A DNA stretch of 64,000 nt from CAZLIC01 sp964559535 (GTDB taxonomy: Bacteria > Pseudomonadota > Alphaproteobacteria > Rhodobacterales > Rhodobacteraceae): NCBI GenBank assembly GCA_964559535.1, contig CAZLIC010000013.1, positions 15,146 to 79,145 on the forward strand. The letters run 5' to 3'. Shown here piece after piece: positions 16,223-24,432 of this stretch (positions within the stretch are counted from its first letter, which is position 1; each line of letters opens with the position of its first letter). Made by a program: the position numbers and the translations under genes. The notes below the pieces were generated by a model. That model saw only the letters and a list, made by a program, of their open reading frames with translations, had not been told where the DNA came from and made no database searches.

Positions 16223-18016
16223 CTACAGCAGGAAATCCGCATCCGTCAGCGTGAACACCCCGGTCAGCACCAGCGTCACGTCGGCCAGCCCGTCGCCGTT
16301 CATGTCGGCGGTGACGGTGGTATTGCCCCCCGACACCTCGGCCCGCACCTGCCCCGCTGCGGTGAACGCGTCCGCCTCGATGAAATCAAACGCGTCGTTC
16401 ACCCCCGCGGTCAGGGTGTTGGCGTCCAGCACCGACAGGTCGATCATGTCGGACCCTTGCGCAAAGCCGCGGATGATGTCGCGGTTGGCCTCACCCGCCC
16501 CCAGCACGAAGGCGTCCACCGCATACACATCGGCCCCCGCCCGCCCGTCCAGCACGTCGATGCCCAGGCCGCCCGACAGCCGGTCGCTGCCCTTGCCGCC
16601 GTCCAGCGTGTCGTCACCCGCCATGCCCACCAGCAGGTCATTGCCCCTGCCGCCCGTCAGGCTGTCGGTGTCCAGCGCGTCGCCGTTGTAGCCCCAGCCG
16701 CGCAGGGTGTCATTGCCGTCACCGCCGCGCAGCGTGTCGGCCCGCGCACCGCCCGAGATGTTCAGCGTCTCGAACCCGGTGGCCAGCACCACCTGCAAGC
16801 CGTCCACCGTGATGTAAACTTCGCCACCGAAAATGCCCGCATCCATTACCCGGAACCGGTTGTTGTTGAACTCCAGGTCCGCCGACAGCAGGTCTTGCCC
16901 ACTGCCGCCCGACACGTTGTCGGCCAGCATGTCCAGCGACACATAGACGGAATCGTTGCCCGCCCCGCCCGCCAGCGTGACGGCACTGTTGTTGCCGCCG
17001 CCCTGCACCACATCGTTGCCGTCGCCGCCCGTCACGCTGTCGTTGCCGCCGCCGCCGAACAGCCGGTCATCCCCCAGACCGCCGACAATCGTGTCGGCCA
17101 GGTTCCAGCCACCCAACTGGTCATTGCCGTCGCCGCCGTACACCTGCTTGCCGCCCGACCCCAGGTCGAACCCGACCGACGAATTGACCGTGTCGTTCCC
17201 CGCCCCGGCATAGACGACATCGCCCCCGGCGCCGGAATTGATCGAATCATCCCCGCCACCGCTGTCGATCACGTCATTGCCAAGGTTGGTCTCGATCCGG
17301 TCGGCCAGATCACCGCCCGTCACCACGTCGTTGCCCGCGCCGGTGCGCAGGTCGAACGCCTCGATCGACTTCACCACCACGGTCAGCGCGCCGACGGTGA
17401 CTGTCGCGTCAACGCCCGCCTGAAGCACGATGTCACCGGTGGCGGAACTGAACGACGCTGTCAGCTTGTCCAGCCCCTTGCCACCATCCACCTGCTTGGT
17501 TCCGCTGGTGCCCAGCGAAAAGCTGTCATTGCCCCGGCCACCCTTCAGCGTGTCGTTGCCGTTGAAGGCGTTGATCACGTCGTCATAGTCTCCGCCCACG
17601 ATCAGGTCGGCGTTGTCGGTGGACGATACCGTCAGCGCCTCGCAGTTCTGGATGTTCACCGCCTGCGCCCCGCCCAGCAGGACGAACAGCGCCGATCCCA
17701 TCATCACCGTCAGGCCGAAACTGCCGGCCGAGGAATAGGCCAGCGACACCCTGTCGATGCCGATGCCGCCGTCGATGATGTCGCCGAAATCGGCGTTGTT
17801 GGTGAATACCGTATCGTTGCCGTCACCGCCGTAGTAGCGGTTCAGGTCGCCGGGCGAGCTGTCGTACAGCTGGTCGTCTCCATTGCCCCCGAACAGATCG
17901 TCGCTGCCGGTGCCGCCGTCCAGCGTGTCGTTGCCGTCCTCGCCGTTGATCTGGTCGTTGCTGTTGGCGCTGCCGTTGAAGAAATTGTTGCCGGGGCCAA
18001 GGTTGAAAACGGTCAT
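16223..18016 (-). CDS. Secreted RTX (haemolysin-type) calcium-binding protein
   Basis: A 597-aa protein made almost wholly of glycine/aspartate nonapeptide repeats (GGxGxDxUx), for example GGDGNDTV, GGAGNDSV and GGRGNDLL, in at least five blocks separated by short beta segments. The C-terminal 90 residues (ending VFTLTDADFLL) look like the serralysin-type C-terminal domain used for type I secretion. There is no signal peptide, protease or lipase motif. ATG at 18016 is preferred over GTG at 18025 because GGAG sits 8 nt upstream. No type I secretion genes lie in the window. Confidence 0.88.
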   Translation of the reverse strand: MTVFNLGPGNNFFNGSANSNDQINGEDGNDTLDGGTGSDDLFGGNGDDQLYDSSPGDLNRYYGGDGNDTVFTNNADFGDIIDGGIGIDRVSLAYSSAGSFGLTVMMGSALFVLLGGAQAVNIQNCEALTVSSTDNADLIVGGDYDDVINAFNGNDTLKGGRGNDSFSLGTSGTKQVDGGKGLDKLTASFSSATGDIVLQAGVDATVTVGALTVVVKSIEAFDLRTGAGNDVVTGGDLADRIETNLGNDVIDSGGGDDSINSGAGGDVVYAGAGNDTVNSSVGFDLGSGGKQVYGGDGNDQLGGWNLADTIVGGLGDDRLFGGGGNDSVTGGDGNDVVQGGGNNSAVTLAGGAGNDSVYVSLDMLADNVSGGSGQDLLSADLEFNNNRFRVMDAGIFGGEVYITVDGLQVVLATGFETLNISGGARADTLRGGDGNDTLRGWGYNGDALDTDSLTGGRGNDLLVGMAGDDTLDGGKGSDRLSGGLGIDVLDGRAGADVYAVDAFVLGAGEANRDIIRGFAQGSDMIDLSVLDANTLTAGVNDAFDFIEADAFTAAGQVRAEVSGGNTTVTADMNGDGLADVTLVLTGVFTLTDADFLL

Positions 18017-18058
18017 CGCAATCACTCCAGGGGATGGCCGAGGCTAGCGCGAAATCCC

Positions 18059-18811
18059 CTACCCCGCTACCCCCCGCAACAGCCGCGCCCGCGCCGGGGG
18101 AATCGCGCGGATTTCCAGCCCGGTAAAGACGTGCAGCGTGTTCAGGTCGCGGTCCACCACGGCATGATCGCTGACCCAGCCGCCCATCATCAGGTAGGTG
18201 CGCAAGAGGGGCGGCATGCGCAGCATGGCGAGCTTTGGGTCGGGCTGGCGCAGGCGCAGGCGGCGGGCAAAGCGGAACACCTGCGGCGCCTTTACCCGCG
18301 GCAGCCAGCGGCGCGGCGCCAGGTGGCGGTCCTTCAGCATGGCGAAAGCGTCCAGATAGGCGTCGGCATCGGTGCCGTGGAAGGACGAGCAGCCGAACAG
18401 CATTTCCACCTGTTCGCGGTCGACGAAGGCCGTCATCGCGCCCCAGGCCACGCGCAGGATGTCGGGATCGTGCCAGTCGGGGTGAATGCAGAAGCGGCCC
18501 ATCTCCACCATGCGGCCCGGGTAGCCCGCCAGCCGGTCAAGGTTGTAATACTGCGCCGAATAGCTGCGCGCGATCTCGCAGCCGCCGGTCAGCGGCAAGA
18601 GGCGAAAGCAGCACACCAGCGTGCCACTGCGCACCTCTTCGACCAGCACATGCGTGCAGGCGGCATCGAAGGGGTCGGCATCGCGCCCGTCCGTGGCGGC
18701 GCCGGGCGTCCCGGCCCGGAACGCCAGCCAGCGCAGGGCCTGCGCGCGGTCGACATCGGCGGGGGATTGGGCCGTGCGGGCACGGAACCGGCCACGAAGC
18801 AGTGACAGCAA
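18059..18811 (-). CDS. olsB: L-ornithine N(alpha)-acyltransferase OlsB
   Basis: GNAT-fold acyltransferase that joins a 3-hydroxyacyl group to ornithine, giving lyso-ornithine lipid in the inner membrane. The 250-aa protein has the family landmarks CFRLLPL, IARSYSAQYYNL, EMGRFCIHPDWHDPDILR, LFGCSSFHGTD and HLAPRRW. OlsA, the second acyltransferase often next to OlsB, is not adjacent, so the pathway genes are split. It is 42 nt upstream of the RTX gene on the same strand and divergent from msrB. Confidence 0.9.
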   Translation of the reverse strand: MLSLLRGRFRARTAQSPADVDRAQALRWLAFRAGTPGAATDGRDADPFDAACTHVLVEEVRSGTLVCCFRLLPLTGGCEIARSYSAQYYNLDRLAGYPGRMVEMGRFCIHPDWHDPDILRVAWGAMTAFVDREQVEMLFGCSSFHGTDADAYLDAFAMLKDRHLAPRRWLPRVKAPQVFRFARRLRLRQPDPKLAMLRMPPLLRTYLMMGGWVSDHAVVDRDLNTLHVFTGLEIRAIPPARARLLRGVAG

Positions 18812-18912
18812 CCGTCTATCCTTTCCCTTGGCGGCAGGGCGCCTGGATACTAGATGTTGCGCGTTACCGTATCATGCATGGCATGACAGCCGTGCGAAAG
18901 GGGGAAATCGGA

Positions 18913-19317
18913 ATGTCCAACGTGACCGACCGGATCGAGAAATCCGACGCCGAGTGGCGCGCGCAACTGTCCGACCTGGCCTACAAGGTGCTGCGCCAGC
19001 ACGGCACCGAACGCGCTTTCACCCATGACGACTTTCCGAAACAGCCGGGCATGTTCCACTGCGCGGGCTGTGGCGCCGGACTGTTCGACCAGGCGCAGAA
19101 ATTCGACAGCGGCACCGGCTGGCCGTCGTTCTGGGCACCGGCCGACGGCGCGCAGGTGGGCACCTCCGATGACAGCAGCTGGTTCATGCGCCGCACCGAG
19201 GTCCATTGTGACCGCTGCGGTGGCCACCTGGGCCACGTCTTTCCCGACGGCCCGCGCCCCACGGGACTGCGCTACTGCATCAACGGCGTCGCGCTGCAGT
19301 TCAAGCCACAGGGCTGA
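18913..19317 (+). CDS. msrB: Peptide-methionine (R)-S-oxide reductase
   Basis: Reduces R-methionine sulfoxide in proteins and is part of oxidative damage repair. The 134-aa length is typical of stand-alone MsrB. Both zinc CxxC pairs are present (HCAGCG and HCDRCG), as are the active-site block GTGWPSFW and the catalytic cysteine in GLRYCINGVAL. The ATG at 18913 follows GGGGAAATCGGA. It converges with bamE, 15 nt apart. Confidence 0.96.
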   Translation: MSNVTDRIEKSDAEWRAQLSDLAYKVLRQHGTERAFTHDDFPKQPGMFHCAGCGAGLFDQAQKFDSGTGWPSFWAPADGAQVGTSDDSSWFMRRTEVHCDRCGGHLGHVFPDGPRPTGLRYCINGVALQFKPQG

Positions 19318-19332
19318 CGCGGCGCCGCCGCA

Positions 19333-19809
19333 TCACTCGCGCCCCAGGACCTGCCCGGCGTCGAACCGGCCGAAGTTGCCCAAGAGCTGCTGGATCAGCG
19401 TCACGCCCTTGATGTTCGTCTCGGTCACCCGCCGCGACAGGGCCACGACGCGGCCCTGCTCCAGCCCGAAGCGTTCGATGTTGGTGATCGTTCCATCCTC
19501 GGCAAAGCTGATCGCCACCACTTGGCGGTCGATCTCTTCGGGCTCGCGCGGGCCAAGCAGGCGGAACCGGCTTTGCACATAGTACCAGGCATCCGCCGTC
19601 AGCAGGCCGGTGGCCGACGGCGGGCCGACGGCGGCCTGCACCGTGTCGCGCGTGTCCTCGCCCACGGTCAGCAGGGCAAGATCCGTCTCGGTGGGGGCAT
19701 AGCCGTGATTGCGGTAGACGGCCGTGCAGGCGGCCACCAGCGCGCAGAGCGCCACCGCCATCACCGCACGCAGGCACCGCGCCACAGCCCTGTCCGAATG
19801 CCTGCCCAT
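19333..19809 (-). CDS. bamE: Outer membrane protein assembly factor BamE (SmpA/OmlA domain)
   Basis: Lipoprotein accessory subunit of the BAM complex that folds outer-membrane beta-barrels. The 158-aa protein has a lipoprotein signal peptide with lipobox VAAC, then a SmpA/OmlA fold: LLTVGEDTRDTVQAAVGPPSATG, AWYYVQSRF, and VVAISFAEDGTITNIERFGL. The C-terminal 40 residues include KGVTLIQQLLGNFGRFD, seen in alphaproteobacterial BamE. It is divergent from yceD, the usual arrangement in this group. Confidence 0.92.
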   Translation of the reverse strand: MGRHSDRAVARCLRAVMAVALCALVAACTAVYRNHGYAPTETDLALLTVGEDTRDTVQAAVGPPSATGLLTADAWYYVQSRFRLLGPREPEEIDRQVVAISFAEDGTITNIERFGLEQGRVVALSRRVTETNIKGVTLIQQLLGNFGRFDAGQVLGRE

Positions 19810-19944
19810 ACCGTTCCCTTTGCGGCCCTGGCCCGTGCCCGAGATCGGGCACCGGGCGGGGCTTCATCCGGAACGGACTTAGCGAAGGTTGCGAACGGGT
19901 TCAAGAAAGTTGCACACAGCCCGGCGGGCGCCTAACCTGCAACC

Positions 19945-20490
19945 ATGACCGAGAACACGATCACGCACCCGAAGGTTGCAACCCGCAAGCTGAACCGGCG
20001 GAATCCCGCCCGCTTCGACGTGGCACCCGATGCCGACACGCGCGCCCGCATGGCCAAAGACCTTGGGCTGCTCGCGCTTCCCTCGCTGCGGCTTGTGGGC
20101 GACCTGGTGCCGCGCGGTGGCGAAGACCTTGACCTGCGGGCCACGCTGGAGGCCACCGTGGCGCAGCCCTGCGTAGTGACGCTGGCCCCTGTCACCACCC
20201 GGCTGGCCGAACGGGTGGAGCGCCGCTTTGTCGCCCAGTGGACCGAACCCGAAGGCGGCGGCGAAACCGAGATGGACGACGACACGCGCGAACCACTGCC
20301 CGACACCATCGACCTTCTGGCCGTGGCGGCCGAGGCGCTGGTGCTGGCGGTGCCGCTGTACCCCCGCGCCGCGGGCGCCGAACTGGGCGAGGCGGTGTAC
20401 GGCCCGCCTGGCGCCGAACCGCTGCGTGACGAAGACCTGCGGCCGTTTGCGGCGCTTGCCGCGCTGAAGGGCGCGCAGACGCCGGAATAG
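19945..20490 (+). CDS. yceD: YceD family protein (DUF177), rRNA accumulation factor
   Basis: A 181-aa member of the DUF177/YceD family, encoded next to rpmF in many bacteria and implicated in 23S rRNA accumulation. Family features are the central AQPCVVTLAPV...ERRFVAQW segment and the acidic loop (EGGGETEMDDDTREPLPD), but the usual CxxC is reduced to a single Cys. It heads the yceD-rpmF-plsX-fabH-ihfA-merR group and is divergent from bamE. No clear Shine-Dalgarno precedes the ATG. Confidence 0.88.
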   Translation: MTENTITHPKVATRKLNRRNPARFDVAPDADTRARMAKDLGLLALPSLRLVGDLVPRGGEDLDLRATLEATVAQPCVVTLAPVTTRLAERVERRFVAQWTEPEGGGETEMDDDTREPLPDTIDLLAVAAEALVLAVPLYPRAAGAELGEAVYGPPGAEPLRDEDLRPFAALAALKGAQTPE

Positions 20491-20548
20491 CTGCGGATTC
20501 CCCTTGCGCCCGGCCCGGAAAGCCGTATGTTCCGCGCCTCACGCAGGT

Positions 20549-20606
20549 CCGGCCGCTGGCTGCCCGGTTAACCCGGGGTCGCGGCCGGATTTCTTTGGAA
20601 ATCCGG
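20549..20606 (+). promoter_or_regulatory. Structured leader of rpmF with overlapping hairpins
   Basis: Two inverted repeats share bases. The first pairs CCGGCCGC (20549-20556) with GCGGCCGG (20581-20588). The second pairs CCGGATTTC (20585-20593) with GAAATCCGG (20598-20606). Bases 20585-20588 belong to both, so full pairing of one weakens the other. The position is 32 bases before the rpmF start. A mutually exclusive switch, or autogenous control, is inference. No T-run follows, which argues against a simple terminator. Confidence 0.5.
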
Positions 20607-20638
20607 GGCACTGTCCCGAAGACACGATAGGTTGACAG

Positions 20639-20845
20639 ATGGCTGTCCCGCAGAACCGCACCACCCGTTCGCGCCGCAACATGCGCCGGGCCCATGACGC
20701 GCTGGTTGCCGCGAACCCCAACGCCTGCTCGAATTGCGGCGAACTGAAGCGTCCGCATCACGTGTGCCCGTCCTGCGGCCACTACGACGGGCGCGAAGTC
20801 GTCGCGCTGTCGGCCGGCGTGGATGCGGACGAGGATGCGGCCTGA
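20639..20845 (+). CDS. rpmF: 50S ribosomal protein L32
   Basis: A 68-aa large-subunit protein. It starts MAVPQNRTTRSRRNMRRAHD and has a zinc-binding C+ form with CSNCG and CPSCG, so it does not belong to the zinc-free paralogue class. It lies between yceD and plsX as in most proteobacteria. A structured leader of about 100 bases precedes it. Confidence 0.98.
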   Translation: MAVPQNRTTRSRRNMRRAHDALVAANPNACSNCGELKRPHHVCPSCGHYDGREVVALSAGVDADEDAA

Positions 20846-20879
20846 CCGCCGCTGTCACCTTTTCCCATGACGCCGCCCC

Positions 20880-22013
20880 ATGACCGAGGCCCGGCCAACG
20901 CCTGACCCAGGCGCGACACCCAAGGCCGCCACGGCTGCGCAGGCGGAACGCATCGTCATTTCGGTTGACGCCATGGGCGGTGACCTTGGCCCCGCCACGG
21001 TGATCGGCGGACTTGCGCGCGTGGCCGAATCCAACGCGAAGGTCAGCTTCATCCTGCATGGGGACGAAGCGGTGCTGCGCCCGCTGGCCAACCGCCGCCC
21101 TGCACTTGCAGGCCGCTGCGACATCCGCCACGCGCCGCGCACCGTGACCATGCAGGACAAGCCCAGCCAGGTGATGCGCCATGGCGAGGGCACCTCGATG
21201 TGGTCCTGCATCGACTCGGTCAAGACGGGCGAGGCGACGGTCGCGGTCAGCAGCGGCAATACCGGCGCGCTGATGGCGCTGTCGATGATCCGGCTGCGCA
21301 AGCTGCCGGGGGTCAACCGCCCGGCCATTGCCTGCCTGTGGCCCAGCCGCAATTCCGGCGGGTTCAACGTCATGCTGGACGTGGGCGCCGACGTGAAGGC
21401 CGATGCCGACGACTTCCTGCAGTATGCGGCCATGGGCGCCAGCTATGCCCGCAACGGCCTGGGGCTGGAACATCCGCGTGTCGGCCTGCTGAATGTCGGC
21501 ACCGAAGAACACAAGGGCCGGGCAGAGTTGAAGCTGGCGCATGACCGGATGCTGGCCAACGCCGAGGCCGGCGGTTATTCTTTCGTCGGCTTCGTCGAGG
21601 GTGGCGACATTCCGTCAGACCGCGTCGATGTGATCGTGACCGACGGTTTTACCGGCAACATCGCGCTCAAGACCGGCGAAGGCACCGCCAAGCTGATTGC
21701 CGACTTCCTGAAGGAAGCGTTCAACGCCGGCTGGCTGTCGCGCTTTGCCGCCCTGTTGGCGCTGAACTCGCTGAAGCGGCTGCAGAAACGTATTGACCCT
21801 CGGCGGGTGAACGGCGGCGTTTTTCTGGGGCTGAACGGCACTGTCGTCAAATCGCACGGATCGGCCGACGAAACCGGTACCGCAGCGGCCATCCGGCTGG
21901 CCTTCCGGCTGGCCGAGTCGGGTTTTCAGGAAAGACTTGCGGCGCGGGTTGCGCAGGCGGGCCGGGCGGGGCAGGATGCGCCGCAAGGGGCAGGGGGCAG
22001 CGGAACGGAATGA
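20880..22013 (+). CDS. plsX: Phosphate acyltransferase PlsX
   Basis: Converts acyl-ACP to acyl-phosphate for the PlsY step of phospholipid synthesis. The 377-aa protein has a short variable N-terminus (1-24), then ISVDAMGGDLGP, SSGNTGALM, VGLLNVGTEE and the terminal SHGSADETGTAAAI segment. The start lacks a clear ribosome site, but no other ATG precedes the conserved core. Its TGA overlaps the fabH ATG (ATGA, 22010-22013). Confidence 0.96.
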   Translation: MTEARPTPDPGATPKAATAAQAERIVISVDAMGGDLGPATVIGGLARVAESNAKVSFILHGDEAVLRPLANRRPALAGRCDIRHAPRTVTMQDKPSQVMRHGEGTSMWSCIDSVKTGEATVAVSSGNTGALMALSMIRLRKLPGVNRPAIACLWPSRNSGGFNVMLDVGADVKADADDFLQYAAMGASYARNGLGLEHPRVGLLNVGTEEHKGRAELKLAHDRMLANAEAGGYSFVGFVEGGDIPSDRVDVIVTDGFTGNIALKTGEGTAKLIADFLKEAFNAGWLSRFAALLALNSLKRLQKRIDPRRVNGGVFLGLNGTVVKSHGSADETGTAAAIRLAFRLAESGFQERLAARVAQAGRAGQDAPQGAGGSGTE

Positions 22014-22981
22014 CGGTGCGCGCCGTGGTGAGTGGCGTCGGGCACTACCTGCCCGAGCGCGTGGTGCCGAACGCTTGGTTCGCCGAACGCATTGACACTT
22101 CAGATGAATGGATCCGCGCCCGTTCCGGTATCGAGCGCCGCCACTTTGCCGCCGAAGGGCAGACGACCAGCGACCTTGCCCTGCACGCCGCGCGCGCCGC
22201 GCTGTCCTCGGCGGGTCTGACGGCCGCCGATATCGACGCCGTCATCGTGGCCACCTCGACCCCCGACTTTACCTTCCCGTCGGTGGCCACCATGGTGCAG
22301 GCTGCGCTGGGCATGACGCGCGGCTTTGCCTATGACGTGCAGGCGGTCTGTGCCGGTTTCGTCTTTGCCCTGGCCAATGCGGATGCCATGATCCGCGGCG
22401 GCATGGCGCGGCGGGTGCTGGTGATCGGTGCCGAAACCTTCAGCCGCCTGATGGACTGGACCGACCGCACCACCTGCGTGCTGTTCGGCGACGGCGCCGG
22501 AGCGCTGGTGCTGGAAGCCGCGCACGGAACCGGCACCGCGGCCGACCGCGGCATCCTGGCCTGCGACCTGAACTCGGACGGCCGCCACCGGGACCTCCTG
22601 TATGTCGACGGCGGCACCTCGACCGGCGCCACCGGCCACCTGCGCATGCAGGGCAAAGAGGTGTTCCGCCACGCGGTCGAAAAGCTGGCCGCCACGGCCG
22701 AAACCGCGATGGAACGCGCGGGCGTCACTGCAGACCAGGTGGACTGGGTGGTGCCGCACCAGGCTAACATCCGCATCATCGAAGGCACGGCACGCAAGAT
22801 GGGCGTGCCGATGGACCGCGTGGTGGTCACCGTGCAGGACCACGGCAACACCTCGGCCGCGTCCATTCCGCTGGCGCTGTCCGTCGCGCATGGCGAAGCG
22901 CGGCTGCAGCCCGGCCAGCTGATCGTGACCGAGGCGATCGGCGGCGGTCTGGCCTGGGGGGCCGTGGTGCTGCGCTGGTAG
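22010..22981 (+). CDS. fabH: Beta-ketoacyl-ACP synthase III
   Basis: Condenses acetyl-CoA with malonyl-ACP to start fatty acid synthesis. The 323-aa protein has the catalytic triad in normal contexts: Cys in VQAVCAGFVF (about 115), His in VPHQANIRI (about 248) and Asn in DHGNTSAASI (about 278). Translation is coupled to plsX through ATGA. ihfA follows after 94 bases. Confidence 0.97.
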   Translation: MTVRAVVSGVGHYLPERVVPNAWFAERIDTSDEWIRARSGIERRHFAAEGQTTSDLALHAARAALSSAGLTAADIDAVIVATSTPDFTFPSVATMVQAALGMTRGFAYDVQAVCAGFVFALANADAMIRGGMARRVLVIGAETFSRLMDWTDRTTCVLFGDGAGALVLEAAHGTGTAADRGILACDLNSDGRHRDLLYVDGGTSTGATGHLRMQGKEVFRHAVEKLAATAETAMERAGVTADQVDWVVPHQANIRIIEGTARKMGVPMDRVVVTVQDHGNTSAASIPLALSVAHGEARLQPGQLIVTEAIGGGLAWGAVVLRW

Positions 22982-23075
22982 CCGCTTCTGGCGCGGAATC
23001 AGGAACCCCGCCCAAGTGTCTGATATTGACTCGCAAATCCGCCCCGCGCATGGTCATGCGAAACAGGGGGATGGC

Positions 23076-23378
23076 ATGGGCGACAAGACGTTGACACGCA
23101 TGGATCTCAGCGAGGCCGTGTTCCGCGAAGTGGGGCTTTCCCGCAACGAATCTGCGCATCTGGTGGAAAGCGTGCTGCAGCACGTCTCGGATGCGCTGGC
23201 GTCGGGCGACACGGTCAAGATTTCGTCCTTCGGCACCTTTTCCATCCGCGACAAGTCGGCCCGCGTCGGCCGCAACCCGAAGACCGGGGACGAAGTGCCG
23301 ATCTCGCCCCGCCGCGTGCTGACCTTCCGCCCCTCGCACCTGATGAAGGACCGCGTGGCCGCCGGGTCGAAGTCGTAA
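23076..23378 (+). CDS. ihfA: Integration host factor subunit alpha
   Basis: DNA-bending nucleoid protein that pairs with IhfB. The 100-aa protein has the HU/IHF fold: TLTRMDLSEAVFREVGLSR, GDTVKISSFGTFSIRDK, and the DNA-intercalating arm GRNPKTGDEVPISPRRVLTFRPS with its conserved proline. ATG at 23076 has CAGGGGG upstream and matches the family length. An upstream in-frame ATG at 23016 would add 20 unrelated residues. Confidence 0.96.
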   Translation: MGDKTLTRMDLSEAVFREVGLSRNESAHLVESVLQHVSDALASGDTVKISSFGTFSIRDKSARVGRNPKTGDEVPISPRRVLTFRPSHLMKDRVAAGSKS

Positions 23379-23396
23379 CTTACGGGGGACCGCACG

Positions 23397-24263
23397 GTGG
23401 ACAAATCGCCGGACGCGTTCCGCACCATCAGCGAAGTGGCCGATCACCTGGATACGCCTGCACATGTGCTGCGGTTCTGGGAATCGCGCTTTCCGCAGAT
23501 CCGCCCGGTGAAACGGGCGGGCGGACGGCGGTACTACCGCCCGTCGGACGTGGCGTTGCTGGGGGGCATCAAGCGGCTTCTGCATGACGACGGCATGACG
23601 ATCCGCGGCGTGCAGAAGGTGCTGCGCGACCACGGCGTGCGCCATGTGCAGGCCTTGTCGGGCGAGACCCTGTCCGAACTGCCCGATCCCGCCGCACCGG
23701 TCGAACTGGCCATGCCGGTGCCCGCCGCACCGGCCCTGGCCGAGATCATTCCTTTTGCCCAGTTGGCCGGTCCCGCCGCGCCGCTGTCCGAAGACCCTGC
23801 CCCGCAGACCGAGGCGGCTGAGGCCGAACCGGAACCGGCCCCCGAGACGGAGGACGGCACGGCCGAGGAAGGCGCTGCAGTCGACGCCGTGGCCGACGAA
23901 GCCGAAGCCGCGCCGTCCGAAGAGGATTCGCTGCCGCTTCCCGAGCCCCAGGCCACCGCAGAAGATCCCCAGGTGCCCCTGCCCCCGGCCGACACCGGCC
24001 CCGCCACCCTGCCGTTCCTGCAGCCACGCCCGACGCCCGCGCCGCCGCTTCCGGAACTGCCGCTGTTCACGGCCCCGGTCGCCCCGGTCCGCCCTCCGCC
24101 CGCCAACTTGTCCGAACTGCGCGAACGTCTGCGTGCCCTTGCCCCCGGCTCGCTTGCCCACAGTCGCGATGCCGTGGTCGCCCTGTCCCGCCGCCTGCAG
24201 GCCCTGCTGCCCGATGGCGCACCCGACGACGCCCCGGACGACGCCCCCGACGATGCCGCGTGA
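23397..24263 (+). CDS. MerR family transcriptional regulator with long acidic linker
   Basis: A 288-aa regulator starting at GTG (GGGGGA upstream). Residues 1-80 are a MerR winged-helix domain (ISEVADHLDTPAHVLRFWESRF, RRYYRPSDVALL). Instead of an effector domain there is a Pro/Ala/Glu-rich low-complexity stretch (about 90-235), a short helix-forming segment (NLSELRERLRAL ... LSRRLQALL) and three copies of an APDD-type repeat at the end. It follows ihfA by 18 nt, the conserved order in alphaproteobacteria. The target is unknown. Confidence 0.88.
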   Translation: MDKSPDAFRTISEVADHLDTPAHVLRFWESRFPQIRPVKRAGGRRYYRPSDVALLGGIKRLLHDDGMTIRGVQKVLRDHGVRHVQALSGETLSELPDPAAPVELAMPVPAAPALAEIIPFAQLAGPAAPLSEDPAPQTEAAEAEPEPAPETEDGTAEEGAAVDAVADEAEAAPSEEDSLPLPEPQATAEDPQVPLPPADTGPATLPFLQPRPTPAPPLPELPLFTAPVAPVRPPPANLSELRERLRALAPGSLAHSRDAVVALSRRLQALLPDGAPDDAPDDAPDDAA

Positions 24264-24319
24264 CGCGGGCCATGTTTCGTGCTTGCCCCGGCTGTGGATA
24301 TCGCTATGTATCGCCGCCG

Positions 24320-24398
24320 TCGGGCCGTAGCGCAGTCTGGTTAGCGCGTCCGTCTGGGGGGCGGGAGGTCGTGAGTTCGAATCTCACCGGCCCGACCA
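24320..24398 (+). tRNA. tRNA-Pro (anticodon GGG), anticodon loop one base too long
   Basis: Acceptor arms CGGGCCG/CGGCCCG pair perfectly, with TA at 8-9, D stem GCGC/GCGC, T arm GTGAG-TTCGAAT-CTCAC and an encoded CCA end (24396-24398). The anticodon region TCCGT-CT-GGGGGGG-CGGG contains seven consecutive G. Pairing TCCGT with GCGGG leaves an 8-nt loop (CTGGGGGG), and the alternative register gives 6 nt. A normal 7-nt loop would need one G fewer. It lies between merR and dcd. Confidence 0.9.
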
Positions 24399-24432
24399 TG
24401 GAGAGCCTTTCCCTGCCCCCCCGGCGCCCGGC

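Noticed and set aside
16172..18805. An 877-codon open frame on the plus strand opposite the RTX and olsB genes
   Set aside because: It spans two recognisable genes and their spacer on the other strand and has a repetitive translation mirroring the RTX repeats.
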